Assembly: GCA_964537875.1 (NCBI GenBank)
Contig: CAZIDN010000003.1
Location: forward strand, 1 to 64,000
Direction of reading: 5' to 3'
Origin: JAPKZH01 sp964537875
GTDB taxonomy: Bacteria; Acidobacteriota; Aminicenantia; Aminicenantales; UBA4085
DNA length: 64,000 nt
The translations under genes and the position numbers were made by a program. Under the pieces are notes generated by a model, which searched no databases, was not told the origin of the DNA, and saw nothing but the letters and a program-made list of their open reading frames with translations. Position 1 is the first letter of the stretch; every line of letters starts with the position of its first letter. Positions 52,842-62,030 of the stretch are shown here, in pieces.

Positions 52842-55078
52842 TTCATTCCTCCCGGGAGGCCCAGCCTCACCCGTCTCAACCGCAATGAGTTGGAAACGAC
52901 GGACACCGAGCTCGAGGCCATCGCCGCCGAGGCCAGGATGGGGTTGAGGAGAATGCCGAAAAAAGGAAACAGGACGCCGGCTGCGACCGGAATGCCGATC
53001 AAGTTGTAGATAAAAGCCCAGAAGAGATTCTGCTTGATTGTCCGGATCGTCTTCTGGCTCAGCTCGATGGCGTTGGCCACGCCGTTGAGGTCTTCCTTGA
53101 TCAGGGTGATGTCCGCGGCTTCCATGGCCACGTCCGTGCCCGAGCCGATGGCGATGCCGACATCCGCCTGGGCCAGCGCCGGGGCATCGTTGATCCCGTC
53201 GCCGACCATGGCCACCTTCTTTCCGGCCTCCTGGAGCCGCTTGATCTCCCCCACCTTGTCCGCGGGCATGAGCTCGGAGATGACCCGCCCGATGCCGGCT
53301 TTTCGGGCGATGGCTTCTGCCGTCCGCCGGTTGTCGCCGGTCAGCATGACCACTTCCAATCCAAGTTTTTTCAATCTTTCCACGGCCATCGGAGAATCAT
53401 CCTTCAACGGATCGGCAATAGCCAGCAGCCCTGCCGGCTGTCCGTCAACGGCCAGATAGACAGGGGTCTTGGCTTCGATCGCCAGCGCCCGGGCTTTTTC
53501 AAACAGCGGGCTCGAAACGATTCCGCGCTGCTCCATGAGTTTTTCGTTGCCGATAAGCACGCGCCTGTCGCCGATCTCGGCCTCGATCCCGAGGCCTTCC
53601 AAAGCCTGGAAATTTTTGGCTTCGGGCAGGATAAAAGCGCTCTCCCGGGCTTTTCTGACGACCGCTCCGCCCAGGGGATGCTCGGAGGATCTTTCTGCCG
53701 CCGCGGCGAGCTTGAGAACGTCGTCTTCGGAGAACGGAGCGAGGGCAATGACATCCGTGACGTCGGGCTCGCCCTTGGTCAGGGTGCCCGTCTTGTCGAA
53801 GACGATCGTCGTCACTTTGTGGGCCGTTTCCAGGCTTTCGCCGCCTTTGATCAGGATCCCGTTTTCGGCGCCTTTTCCCGTCCCCACCATGACAGCCGTG
53901 GGAGTGGCCAGGCCCAAGGCGCAGGGACAGGCGATGATCATCACGGCCACAAAATTCAACAGGGCAAAAGTCAGGGCCGGTTTTGGCCCGAAATCGAACC
54001 AGGCGATAAAGGTCAGGATGGCGATGGAAATGACGATCGGGACGAAATAGCCGGCGATCACATCGGCCAGCCTTTGGATCGGGGCTTTGGACCCCTGGGC
54101 TTCCTGGACAAGCCGGATGATCTGGGCCAAGGCCGTGTTCTTGCCGACTTTGGTCGCCCGGAATTCGAAGCTTCCCGTCTTGTTGATGGTGGCCCCGATG
54201 ACTTCGGCGCCGTCTTCTTTCTTGACCGGCATGCTTTCACCAGTGATCATCGATTCATCGACGGCCGATCTCCCCTTGGTTACGATCCCATCGACCGGTA
54301 TCTTTTCGCCGGGCCGGACGACGACGATGTCTCCCACCGCGACGTCTTTGACGGGAATATCCATTTCCCTGCCCTCGCGGATGACGCGGGCCGTCTTGGG
54401 CTGAAGCCCGATCAACTTTTTAATCGCTTCCGAGGTCTGCCCTTTGGCTCTGGCTTCGAGCATTCTGCCGAAAAGGATGAGGGTGATGATGACTGCCGAT
54501 GTGTCAAAATAGACATCGGGCATCAAGCCCCCGGCCCTGAAAAAAGAAGGGAAAACCGTCGCCGCAACGCTGTAAAGATAAGCGGCCGATGTGCCGACGG
54601 CGATCAGCGTATTCATATCGGCGTTTCTATGCTTAAAAGCTCCCCAAGCTCCCCTGTAGAATTGACCGCCGATCCAGAACTGGACGGGCGTGGTCAGGGC
54701 CCAGAGGAGAATAAAGTTATTGAGAAGCGGGGGAATCCAAGGAAAGAAATGGGGGGAGCTTCCGATAAAAATGACGACGCTGAAGGCCAGGCCGATGAAG
54801 AATTTTCGTCTGAGATTTTTATACTCCTTTTCCCGGGCCTTCCGCTCGAAATCCTCGTCGATCTCTCCCGAAAGCTTGATCACTTTGTAACCGGCCGATT
54901 CGATGGTGGCCCAGATCTCCTCGATGTCCATCTCGGTGGGGAGGTACTCGACCCTGGCCTTGCCGGTGGCCAAGTTGACGGCCGCCTTGAGAACGCCTTT
55001 TTTTCCGAGAAGGGCCGATTCAATTTTCTGAACGCAGGAAGCGCAGACGATCCCTTCGATAAGGATATCAATAGCCAT
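52838..55078 (-). CDS. copA: Cu(I)-exporting P1B-type ATPase
   Basis: 746 residues. One N-terminal heavy-metal domain with CASC (residues ~12-15), then eight TM helices. Hallmarks: CPC in IIACPCALGLATP, phosphorylation site DKTGTLTKG, SSEHPLGGA, GDGINDAPALAQADVGIA, YN in FIYNLIGIP and MASSSVSVVSNSLRL in the last helix. These residues define copper (P1B-1) pumps. It is transcribed after csoR from a promoter overlapped by the CsoR operator, so copper should induce it. Located in the inner membrane, exporting Cu(I). Confidence 0.97.
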   Translation of the reverse strand: MAIDILIEGIVCASCVQKIESALLGKKGVLKAAVNLATGKARVEYLPTEMDIEEIWATIESAGYKVIKLSGEIDEDFERKAREKEYKNLRRKFFIGLAFSVVIFIGSSPHFFPWIPPLLNNFILLWALTTPVQFWIGGQFYRGAWGAFKHRNADMNTLIAVGTSAAYLYSVAATVFPSFFRAGGLMPDVYFDTSAVIITLILFGRMLEARAKGQTSEAIKKLIGLQPKTARVIREGREMDIPVKDVAVGDIVVVRPGEKIPVDGIVTKGRSAVDESMITGESMPVKKEDGAEVIGATINKTGSFEFRATKVGKNTALAQIIRLVQEAQGSKAPIQRLADVIAGYFVPIVISIAILTFIAWFDFGPKPALTFALLNFVAVMIIACPCALGLATPTAVMVGTGKGAENGILIKGGESLETAHKVTTIVFDKTGTLTKGEPDVTDVIALAPFSEDDVLKLAAAAERSSEHPLGGAVVRKARESAFILPEAKNFQALEGLGIEAEIGDRRVLIGNEKLMEQRGIVSSPLFEKARALAIEAKTPVYLAVDGQPAGLLAIADPLKDDSPMAVERLKKLGLEVVMLTGDNRRTAEAIARKAGIGRVISELMPADKVGEIKRLQEAGKKVAMVGDGINDAPALAQADVGIAIGSGTDVAMEAADITLIKEDLNGVANAIELSQKTIRTIKQNLFWAFIYNLIGIPVAAGVLFPFFGILLNPILASAAMASSSVSVVSNSLRLRRVRLGLPGGMK

Positions 55079-55090
55079 CGGATTTTCCTT

Positions 55091-55378
55091 TTATTCGTGT
55101 TTCCTGAACTTGATGAGGATATCGATGATTTCCTGGACTTTCCTCTCTTTTTCCTTCCGGCCGCGGTCTGCCAGAGAGTCGGCGACGCATGTCCGCAGGT
55201 GGCGGTTGATGATATTCTCTTCAACGCTTTTGATCGCCCCGACGACCGAGCTCAACTGGGTCAGGATATCGATGCAATAGCGGCCGTCCTGGATCATTTT
55301 TTGAACGCCCTTGATCTGCCCTTCGATCTTTTTCAGGCGCCCGAGTTCCTCAATATGGGAAGGGTTCTTTTTCGTCAT
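55091..55378 (-). CDS. csoR: Copper-sensing repressor CsoR
   Basis: 95 residues from ATG 55378 (GGAGG upstream). Longer starts at 55393 or 55408 are possible, but 55408 lies inside the operator/promoter and is rejected. The Cu(I) ligands follow the CsoR pattern: Cys in GRYCIDILTQ, His and Cys in NRHLRTCVADSL. CsoR is an all-helical tetramer that leaves DNA when it binds Cu(I). The operator lies just upstream and copA follows after 12 bases, so it regulates its own operon. Confidence 0.95.
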   Translation of the reverse strand: MTKKNPSHIEELGRLKKIEGQIKGVQKMIQDGRYCIDILTQLSSVVGAIKSVEENIINRHLRTCVADSLADRGRKEKERKVQEIIDILIKFRKHE

Positions 55379-55398
55379 CGTTTTGGCCTCCATGATGG

Positions 55399-55428
55399 AG
55401 CATACCATACCCCCCTATGGTATGTCAA
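55399..55428 (-). promoter_or_regulatory. csoR-copA promoter with CsoR operator inside
   Basis: On the minus strand -35 TTGACA (55423-55428), 18-base spacer and -10 TATGCT (55399-55404). The spacer and -10 hold a perfect palindrome, ATACCATA-N6-TATGGTAT, at 55402-55423 with a six-G/C centre, the usual CsoR operator form. Repressor binding would block polymerase directly. Confidence 0.85.
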
Positions 55429-55493
55429 GAGCGGCCCGCTCTTTCCAGCCCCGACAAGCTCAATCATGGGAACAAATAGATTTGCGCGCCATA

Positions 55494-55523
55494 TTGACAG
55501 AGGGTGCCGATTGTGGCCATACT
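55494..55523 (+). promoter_or_regulatory. Candidate sigma-70 promoter for the PKD protein
   Basis: TTGACA (55494-55499), an 18-base spacer and CATACT (55518-55523), 33 bases before the start codon at 55556. Confidence 0.5.
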
Positions 55524-55555
55524 AAACAAGGCGTATTAATTCGGGGGATAAGAAA

Positions 55556-58267
55556 ATGAGTAAAACCCTAAAAAGAATCATTTTGGCGATCCTCCTCGCG
55601 GTGCCCATGATCGCCAACAACTGGAATGCCGCCGGACAAATCCTCTCCGAGCCAATCCTCCAGAAATATATCAGCGGAGAAGCCGGAACCGTTTATTATG
55701 TGGACGGGACCTCCGGCAGTGACTCGTATCCTGGAACACAGTCGATGCCCTGGAAGACGATCCGGAAAGCGGCAAATACCCTGAAAGGCGGAGATACGGC
55801 CATCGTCAATCCGGGAACCTATAACGAGAGGGTCGTTATCACCAGCTCAGGAAGCAATGGGTCCCTGATTAGCTTTGAGGCCCAGGGGACGGTTCAATGC
55901 CAGGGTTTTACGGTCAAAGGGAATTATGTCCAGGTCAAAGGATTTAAAGTCACAGCCACTCAACCGACGTGGGATGCCGAAGGATACGGCATCTGGGTCG
56001 AAGGAGCCAACTGCATCATCGAAAATAACCATACGTATTATTGCCCGACCGGGGGAATCGTCACGACGGCGAGTTCTTCGGCCTGCATCATCAGGAACAA
56101 TAAATGTCAACGAAACGCTCTGAACGGCCTAGAAATTGGCGGCGTCAGCCATCTGGTTGAAAATAATGAAATATGGGCAACGATTTGCTATCACACGCCG
56201 ACAAATTGGTCCCCCAGCGGCGATGCCAATGGAATCATGGTTTGGGGGTCCGGGCACATATTCCGAAGGAATTATATTCATGACATTTCCTATAATGATT
56301 CGGAAAACCAGGGCTACGCTCCTCTTATTGATGCCTTTCAAACAGTGGCCGATGGGCGTCATCCCGGAGGCGCGACAAATGTTTTGTTCGAACGAAACCT
56401 GGTCATTCTGACCGGCTATCGAGATCCAAGCGCCCATTGTATCGCCTTCAGGTTGAGGGAGGCCAGCTTTATCACGATCAGAAACAATATTTTGATCGCC
56501 TTTGGCGGAACGGAGACGGGGGAAAATGGAGGCACCTGTCACCATGTAAAGATCCAGAACAACACCTTGATCGGCAGCCTCGCCTACCCCCCGTCCTTAT
56601 GGCCGATAGGAATTAGCTTAGACTATTGCCCCTATTCGACCGTCAAAAACAATATCGTCTATGACCAGGTGAATTATCCCATCTATCTTTCGGGGTCGAG
56701 CTTTACGGGCCTCGAGATCGGTTATAATTGCACCTACAATTCCGACGGAACCACTCCCATTGGGACACCTCAGCCCAATGACCTGTGGAGCGTCAATCCC
56801 AAGTTCGTCAACGCGGCGGGGCGGGATTATCATCTTCAATCGAGCTCTCCCTGTATCAATGCCGGAAGCGCTATCGCCGATAATACCGCTGACTACGAAG
56901 GCAATCCGCGACCCATCGGCGCAGGCTGGGATATCGGGGCCTATGAGTATACCGGTCTTCTGCCTTCCCTAAGCGCTAGTGTCAGTGCCTCTCCGACGTC
57001 GGGGCCCGTCCCTCTCACGGTCAAATTCACAGGTAGTGCCAGCGGCGGCACGCCTCCCTATTCCTATCGCTGGGATTTCGGCGACGGCCAATCGTCCACG
57101 ACCCAAAATCCGTCTCATACCTATTCCACGGCCGGAAATTACACGGCCACCCTGACCGTTACGGACCGAGTCTCTGATACTGCCAAAGCCTCGGTGAACA
57201 TATCCGTCGGGAATCCTGCTCTAAGCGCAGCGATCACGGCTGATCGGAAATCAGGAGAAGCTCCCCTGACTGTCAAGTTCATGGGGAGTGCCAGCGGAGG
57301 CACGGGGCCCTACACCTACAGCTGGGATTTCGGCGACAGCCAATCCGCCACGACCCAAGAAGCGCCTCATACCTATTCCACAGCCGGGACTTTCACGGCA
57401 ACCTTAACCGTGACAGACAGTGTTCCTGTAACGGCGACGGCTACCGAAAAAATCGATGTGAACGTTACTCCTTCTCTTCACGCCAACATCAATGCCTCTC
57501 CGACTTCCGGGAAGGCTCCCCTGACCGTCCATTTCTCCGGAAGCGCCAGCGGCGGCACTCCTCCTTATACCTACAGCTGGAATTTCGGCGACGGCCAACC
57601 CGGAACAGGACAGTATCTATTTCACATTTACTCCGGACCCGGGACTTATTCTGCTACGCTGACCGTCATGGACAGCCGCGGCGAAGACAATACGACTTCA
57701 GTAAGCATTATCGTTATCCCAAAAAGTCCGTACGATCCTGTCGCCCTGTTTTCTGCGAGTCCCGGCCATGGTCTTCTTCCTTTGCAGGTCCATTTTGACG
57801 CCTCGGCCTCTTATGCCCCGGCTGGAAGCATATCCAGCTATGACTGGGATTTCGGCGACGGCACGGCTGGTTCGGGCAAAACCGTGAGTCATATTTATTA
57901 CCGGCGAGGCACGGTTCCGGTGACCTTAAAGGTCACAGACAGCTCGATGAGGACGGCGACGGCAACAAAAGAAATCCTTGTCCTTTCAAAACCGACGGCG
58001 TTTTTTACTTCTCGAATGCTGATCAGCACTGCCCCTTGGATTTTCGGCTTTGATGCCTCAGCCTCGGTTGATTCGTATGGAACAATCGTGTCCTACAAAT
58101 GGCTTTTTGGTGACGGGACCTCAGGCAGCGGCAAGACGATCATCCATTCTTTTCCCAAACAGGGAACCTATACGGTCAGGTTGACTGTCGTGAACGATCA
58201 AGGCTACGCCTCCGAAGCCTCAAAGACCGTCACGGTCGAAAAAGACAACCGTGAGCGCCGCAAATAA
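55556..58267 (+). CDS. Large secreted beta-helix protein with five PKD domains
   Basis: 903 residues with signal peptide (LKRIILAILLAVPMIANNWNAAG). Residues ~40-460 are a right-handed parallel beta-helix of the pectate-lyase-like/DUF1565 kind (VDGTSGSDSYPGTQSMPWKTI, repeated ENN/RNN turns such as IIENNHTYYC and IRNNILIAFGG), ending in a choice-of-anchor-like segment (NPRPIGAGWDIGAYEY). Five PKD domains follow, each with a WDFGDG-type motif (near 510, 600, 685, 770 and 855). Such proteins bind or cut polysaccharides outside the cell. No catalytic residues can be named, and no sorting signal is seen at the end. Confidence 0.9.
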   Translation: MSKTLKRIILAILLAVPMIANNWNAAGQILSEPILQKYISGEAGTVYYVDGTSGSDSYPGTQSMPWKTIRKAANTLKGGDTAIVNPGTYNERVVITSSGSNGSLISFEAQGTVQCQGFTVKGNYVQVKGFKVTATQPTWDAEGYGIWVEGANCIIENNHTYYCPTGGIVTTASSSACIIRNNKCQRNALNGLEIGGVSHLVENNEIWATICYHTPTNWSPSGDANGIMVWGSGHIFRRNYIHDISYNDSENQGYAPLIDAFQTVADGRHPGGATNVLFERNLVILTGYRDPSAHCIAFRLREASFITIRNNILIAFGGTETGENGGTCHHVKIQNNTLIGSLAYPPSLWPIGISLDYCPYSTVKNNIVYDQVNYPIYLSGSSFTGLEIGYNCTYNSDGTTPIGTPQPNDLWSVNPKFVNAAGRDYHLQSSSPCINAGSAIADNTADYEGNPRPIGAGWDIGAYEYTGLLPSLSASVSASPTSGPVPLTVKFTGSASGGTPPYSYRWDFGDGQSSTTQNPSHTYSTAGNYTATLTVTDRVSDTAKASVNISVGNPALSAAITADRKSGEAPLTVKFMGSASGGTGPYTYSWDFGDSQSATTQEAPHTYSTAGTFTATLTVTDSVPVTATATEKIDVNVTPSLHANINASPTSGKAPLTVHFSGSASGGTPPYTYSWNFGDGQPGTGQYLFHIYSGPGTYSATLTVMDSRGEDNTTSVSIIVIPKSPYDPVALFSASPGHGLLPLQVHFDASASYAPAGSISSYDWDFGDGTAGSGKTVSHIYYRRGTVPVTLKVTDSSMRTATATKEILVLSKPTAFFTSRMLISTAPWIFGFDASASVDSYGTIVSYKWLFGDGTSGSGKTIIHSFPKQGTYTVRLTVVNDQGYASEASKTVTVEKDNRERRK

Positions 58268-58285
58268 GGGACAAATCGCCCCAAC

Positions 58286-58303
58286 CTAATACAAACGCAA
58301 TAA
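58286..58303. repeat. Dispersed 18-base motif, copy 2
   Basis: Identical to 7029-7046 (ctaatacaaacgcaataa). It lies 19 bases after the PKD protein stop codon. Confidence 0.6.
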
Positions 58304-58321
58304 ATAAAGTGACAATGTATG

Positions 58322-58448
58322 GGCGGCGCTTAGGCCGCCCTCAAGCCCCCGTAGCGGAGGGGGGCCCCGTCGGCTTTTCCGACGGGGGGAACCGACGGGA
58401 CTGGTTTCCCGGGGCTCGGGGGCTGCGGGCGGCCTATGCGCCGCCCGA
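58322..58448. repeat. Flanks of modular repeat without the core (possible empty site)
   Basis: 58343-58368 is the reverse complement of 49929-49954 with one mismatch. 58389-58433 corresponds to 49711-49738 inverted (CAGTCCCGTCGG shared). Between them is only a CCCCGTCGG/CCGACGGGG hairpin, where the 49-kb copy has its ~190-base core. A GGCGGC/GCCGCC hairpin pair bounds both sides. Confidence 0.7.
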
Positions 58449-58560
58449 ACGGGGATGTCATTTTGATTATTACGTTGATATTAATTTTCTGCCTTGACGT
58501 CCACTCGACTCGCTCACTATAATACGCCTTCCTTTTTCTCCCTCTAAAGGTATAAGAACG

Positions 58561-59565
58561 ATGAAGAAAGAGTATATCCCCGGCTGGATCCTGATGGCGG
58601 CCGTCGGCGTCATTTCCATGCTGCTCTCAAACTTGATCGTGGCCGGAGGAAAGCATCCCCTGGAGGCGACCGCCATAGCCGTCATCCTGGGCATCCTGGC
58701 CAGGAATCTCGGGCTTGTCCCCAAATTCTTTCACGCCGGCATCAAATCATTTGAAGAACTCCTGATCTGGGGCGTCGTTCTCATCGGAGCGACGCTGAAC
58801 TTCAAGGACCTGCGCTCGCAGGGCGGACAAATGCTCTCCATCATCCTGGTCACAATGGTCGTCAGCTATTTCGTGATTTATTTTCTCGGCAGGCTTTTCA
58901 GGCTCCCCCCGACTCTTTCCACCCTGCTTTCGGTCGGGACGACGATCTGCGGAGGTTCGGCCATCGCCATCACGGCGCCGCTGATCAAAGCCAAGGAAGA
59001 AGAAACCAGCTATGCCATCGGCACGATCACCCTCTGGGGCCTGGTGGCCATTCTTCTTTATCCAAAGATTGCCCAGGCTATGGGCGTGGGGGATATCGCT
59101 TTCGGTGTGTTCGCGGGCACGGCCATCCACGCCACGCCCCAAGTCGTAGGGGCGGGCTTCATATTCTCGGACCTGGCGGGAAAAACGGCCACGGCCGTGA
59201 AACTTGTCCGCAACTGTTTTATGGCTCCCCTGGCCTTTTTGATCGCCGCCTGGTTCACGCGAACGCATCTCGAGACGGCGAAAAAGGAAAAAAAACAGGT
59301 GAACTGGGCCAAGGCTTTTCCCTGGTTTCTGTTCGGCTACTTTATCATGGCCGGGCTCAATACAGCCGGCTATTTCAGCAAGACCGGCGTCGACGGCCTA
59401 ACCTGGCTGGGGAGGTTCTTGATCATCATCGCCATGGCGGGGATCGGTTTGAGCACGGTCTTTGGCTCTTTCAGATCGGTGGGATTGAAACCGCTGGTCG
59501 TCGGGCTCCTGGGCGCTTTGGTCGTGGCTGTCTGCAGCATAGCCATGATCAGCCTCGTCCTTTAA
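58561..59565 (+). CDS. YeiH/UPF0324-family membrane transporter
   Basis: 334 residues with about ten transmembrane helices. Family motifs: GIKSFEELLIWGVVLIGATLNF, VGTTICGGSAIAITAP, GTAIHATPQVVGAG and KLVRNCFMAP. These define the YeiH family, annotated as putative sulfate or sulfonate exporters; the substrate is not proven. It ends tail-to-tail with mnmA, sharing four bases. Upstream is the repeat-rich gap and no regulator. Confidence 0.9.
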   Translation: MKKEYIPGWILMAAVGVISMLLSNLIVAGGKHPLEATAIAVILGILARNLGLVPKFFHAGIKSFEELLIWGVVLIGATLNFKDLRSQGGQMLSIILVTMVVSYFVIYFLGRLFRLPPTLSTLLSVGTTICGGSAIAITAPLIKAKEEETSYAIGTITLWGLVAILLYPKIAQAMGVGDIAFGVFAGTAIHATPQVVGAGFIFSDLAGKTATAVKLVRNCFMAPLAFLIAAWFTRTHLETAKKEKKQVNWAKAFPWFLFGYFIMAGLNTAGYFSKTGVDGLTWLGRFLIIIAMAGIGLSTVFGSFRSVGLKPLVVGLLGALVVAVCSIAMISLVL

Positions 59566-60659
59566 TCGATGATTCCGCCGCCGAGGACGGCATCTCCGTC
59601 ATAAAACACAACGGCTTGACCCGGCGTGATCGCCCTCTGCGGCTTTTCGAACTCGACCCGGATGCGGCCCCCCTCTAACGGAGAAATCATTGCTTTCGCC
59701 TCGGCGTGCTTGTAGCGGATCTTGGCCTGGACAGTCTTCGGCTCGGTCAGCTTTTCAAAGCCGATCAAGTTGACATCGGACGCTTCGAGACGGCTTCGAT
59801 AAAGATCTTCGTTTTTTCCGACAACAATCGTATTCGTCTCGGCGTCGATCGATAGGACATACAAAGGATGCGGAGCGGCTATTCCCATTCCCTTCCGCTG
59901 GCCGACTGTGAAATGGATGATCCCTTCGTGCTCTCCGATGACACGGTTTTGGAGGTCCAAGACTGGCCCGGGACGGAAGGCCTGGGGAATCCTTTCTCTC
60001 AGAAACTTCGCATAATTCCTATCCGGAACAAAGCAGATCTCCTGGCTTTCCTCTTTTTGGGCCACGGGAAGGGCAAGCCTGGCGGCGATCTTCCGGACTT
60101 CCTTCTTGGTCAGCCCGGCCAAGGGAAAAAGAGTTTTGGCAAGCTGGGTCTGGGTCAGCGTATAAAGAAAATAGGATTGATCCTTGTCTTTGTCTTTTCC
60201 TTTTTTCAAAAGATACCGGTCTGTCGCCGGGTCGAATTCAATTTGGGCATAATGACCGGTGGCCACATAATCCGCTTCCAGGTTTCGGGCACGCCCGAGG
60301 AGCAAATCGAACTTAATGAACTGATTGCATCGGATGCAGGGATTGGGTGTCCGGCCGCGGCCGTACTCCCGGCTGAAATCCTCGACCACGGTCCGTTCGA
60401 AGTCACGCCTGAAATCGACCACATAATGAGAAATTCCGAGCGCGATGGCCACGCGGTTCGCATCCTCCTGGGCCTGCCAACCGCAACAACTCTTGAGGCT
60501 TTCGGAACGGCAGACCTCTTTGGGCAGCGAATAAAGATTCATGGTGATGCCGACGACCTCGTAGCCCTGCTCTTGAAGCAAGGCCGCGGCCACGGATGAG
60601 TCCACTCCCCCGCTCATGGCCACGACGACTTTTTTCGGCGTTCTGGCCCTTTTCACCAT
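59562..60659 (-). CDS. mnmA: tRNA-specific 2-thiouridylase
   Basis: 365 residues. PP-loop AMSGGVDSSVAAALL, tRNA region GRTPNPCIRCNQFIKFD with the first catalytic Cys, and ESQEICFVPD with the second Cys in the usual place. It activates U34 of Lys, Glu and Gln tRNAs with ATP and inserts sulfur to give s2U. Start MVKRARTPKK; the neighbour downstream is the tail-to-tail yeiH-like gene. Normal length for the family. Confidence 0.97.
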   Translation of the reverse strand: MVKRARTPKKVVVAMSGGVDSSVAAALLQEQGYEVVGITMNLYSLPKEVCRSESLKSCCGWQAQEDANRVAIALGISHYVVDFRRDFERTVVEDFSREYGRGRTPNPCIRCNQFIKFDLLLGRARNLEADYVATGHYAQIEFDPATDRYLLKKGKDKDKDQSYFLYTLTQTQLAKTLFPLAGLTKKEVRKIAARLALPVAQKEESQEICFVPDRNYAKFLRERIPQAFRPGPVLDLQNRVIGEHEGIIHFTVGQRKGMGIAAPHPLYVLSIDAETNTIVVGKNEDLYRSRLEASDVNLIGFEKLTEPKTVQAKIRYKHAEAKAMISPLEGGRIRVEFEKPQRAITPGQAVVFYDGDAVLGGGIID

Positions 60660-60770
60660 GGTTCTTTTTGCGTCCGATGATCTCGAAGGTTGATTCTATC
60701 ACTCTTTGCCGGCAAGATAAAATCATGAGACTGCTTTGACTCTCAAAAACCGCTTTGCTATAGTTATCTC

Positions 60771-62030
60771 ATGCCCCGCTCGGAAAAAACTCGGATTTTT
60801 CTGGCCTTTTTAATTTTTCATCTCCGCGTCGGAATCCGAGTCGCCCTGCGCATCCTGGCGCCGGTCCTGGCCGCCATCTTCGGCCTCTATTACATCCTCA
60901 AGCCCGAATTCTTCATGTTCCTGGCCCGGACGATTTTCAAGGAAAGCGGGAACCTGGCCTTGGGCCTCTTTTTCGCTTTGCTCGTCTTGCCTGTGGCTTT
61001 TATCGTCAGCCCGCGTATCTGTTATGGCCTGGGCGGTTGGGTCCGGCATCTCCCGGCCGGTTCGGCTTTGCACCGCCGTTTGGCTGCGCTGGCGATATTC
61101 GCGGCCATGATCCCGGTACTGACCGTGCTGGGGGCGCTGGCATCGATTTCGCTTTGGACGAGCCGTCAAGATGTCATTCTCTCGATACTCAGCCTGGTCT
61201 CTCTTGGCCTTGCTTCCTCCGCCAGCTCCCTTCCGGTCAAGAGGCGACCGATCACAGCGCCGCTCGGAATCCTGGCTTGCGTCCTGTGCGCATCCGGGAC
61301 CGCCGTTTTTGTTGGCCTCGGAATCGGACTCGTTCTTGTTGCCGATCAGCTCTCGGGGCCGATAATGCCGGTTCGAAAATCGCGCCGTTATCGCGGCCTT
61401 TTGAAAGGATTCAGCCTCATGACGATTCTGAGTTGGCGGGCCGTCCGGCTGAAGATAGCGCTGCCCTATTTTTTTTCTATTCTCGTTTTGCTGGCAAGCG
61501 GCCTTTTTCTCCGGAATAACAGCTTGAACCCCCGCCTGATTTCGGCCGCCGTCCGGTTCGGGGGAACGCTGTGTCTGGCGGTCTTTTTGGCGATCCTGGC
61601 CAATATCCTCGCCGTCAAGAGGCCGCCCTGGCCGTGGCTCCGGTCCCTGCCCTTGTCTTCTTCCCAGAAGATTCTTTCCGATTCATTATTCTTGGCAACC
61701 CATGCATTCATTCTTCTTATCCCCTTTTTTGTGATTCACAAGCCATCCGTTGTTCCCGTGGCCGCTTTTATCCCCGTCGCCGCGGCGCGGACCTCGGGCC
61801 TCATCCGGCAGGCGCGTGAACTTCGCTCGGGGGCGGCAGGGACATTGCTGCTCGAAGGCTTTGTCGCTGCGCTCTTCCTGAGCCTGTGGTCGTGGACGGC
61901 GATTCTTTTTCTTGCCTGCACGCCGCCGGCATTCCTGGATGCCGTCCGGAAGGAACAAAACCAAAGAGTCAGCCTGTGGCTCGAGATCCACCATCTGGCT
62001 GCGGGCGACTCTCTGTCATGGAGTCCGTGA
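60771..62030 (+). CDS. Polytopic membrane protein, probable ABC exporter permease
   Basis: 419 residues with about ten hydrophobic helices, including RILAPVLAAIFGLYYIL, LALGLFFALLVLPVAFIV and LALAAIFAAMIPVLTVLG-like LAALAIFAAMIPVLTVLG. No family motif is recognised. Its stop overlaps the ATP-binding protein start by one base (TGATG), so the two most likely make one ABC transporter. The substrate is unknown. It starts 111 bases from mnmA, divergently. Confidence 0.75.
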   Translation: MPRSEKTRIFLAFLIFHLRVGIRVALRILAPVLAAIFGLYYILKPEFFMFLARTIFKESGNLALGLFFALLVLPVAFIVSPRICYGLGGWVRHLPAGSALHRRLAALAIFAAMIPVLTVLGALASISLWTSRQDVILSILSLVSLGLASSASSLPVKRRPITAPLGILACVLCASGTAVFVGLGIGLVLVADQLSGPIMPVRKSRRYRGLLKGFSLMTILSWRAVRLKIALPYFFSILVLLASGLFLRNNSLNPRLISAAVRFGGTLCLAVFLAILANILAVKRPPWPWLRSLPLSSSQKILSDSLFLATHAFILLIPFFVIHKPSVVPVAAFIPVAAARTSGLIRQARELRSGAAGTLLLEGFVAALFLSLWSWTAILFLACTPPAFLDAVRKEQNQRVSLWLEIHHLAAGDSLSWSP

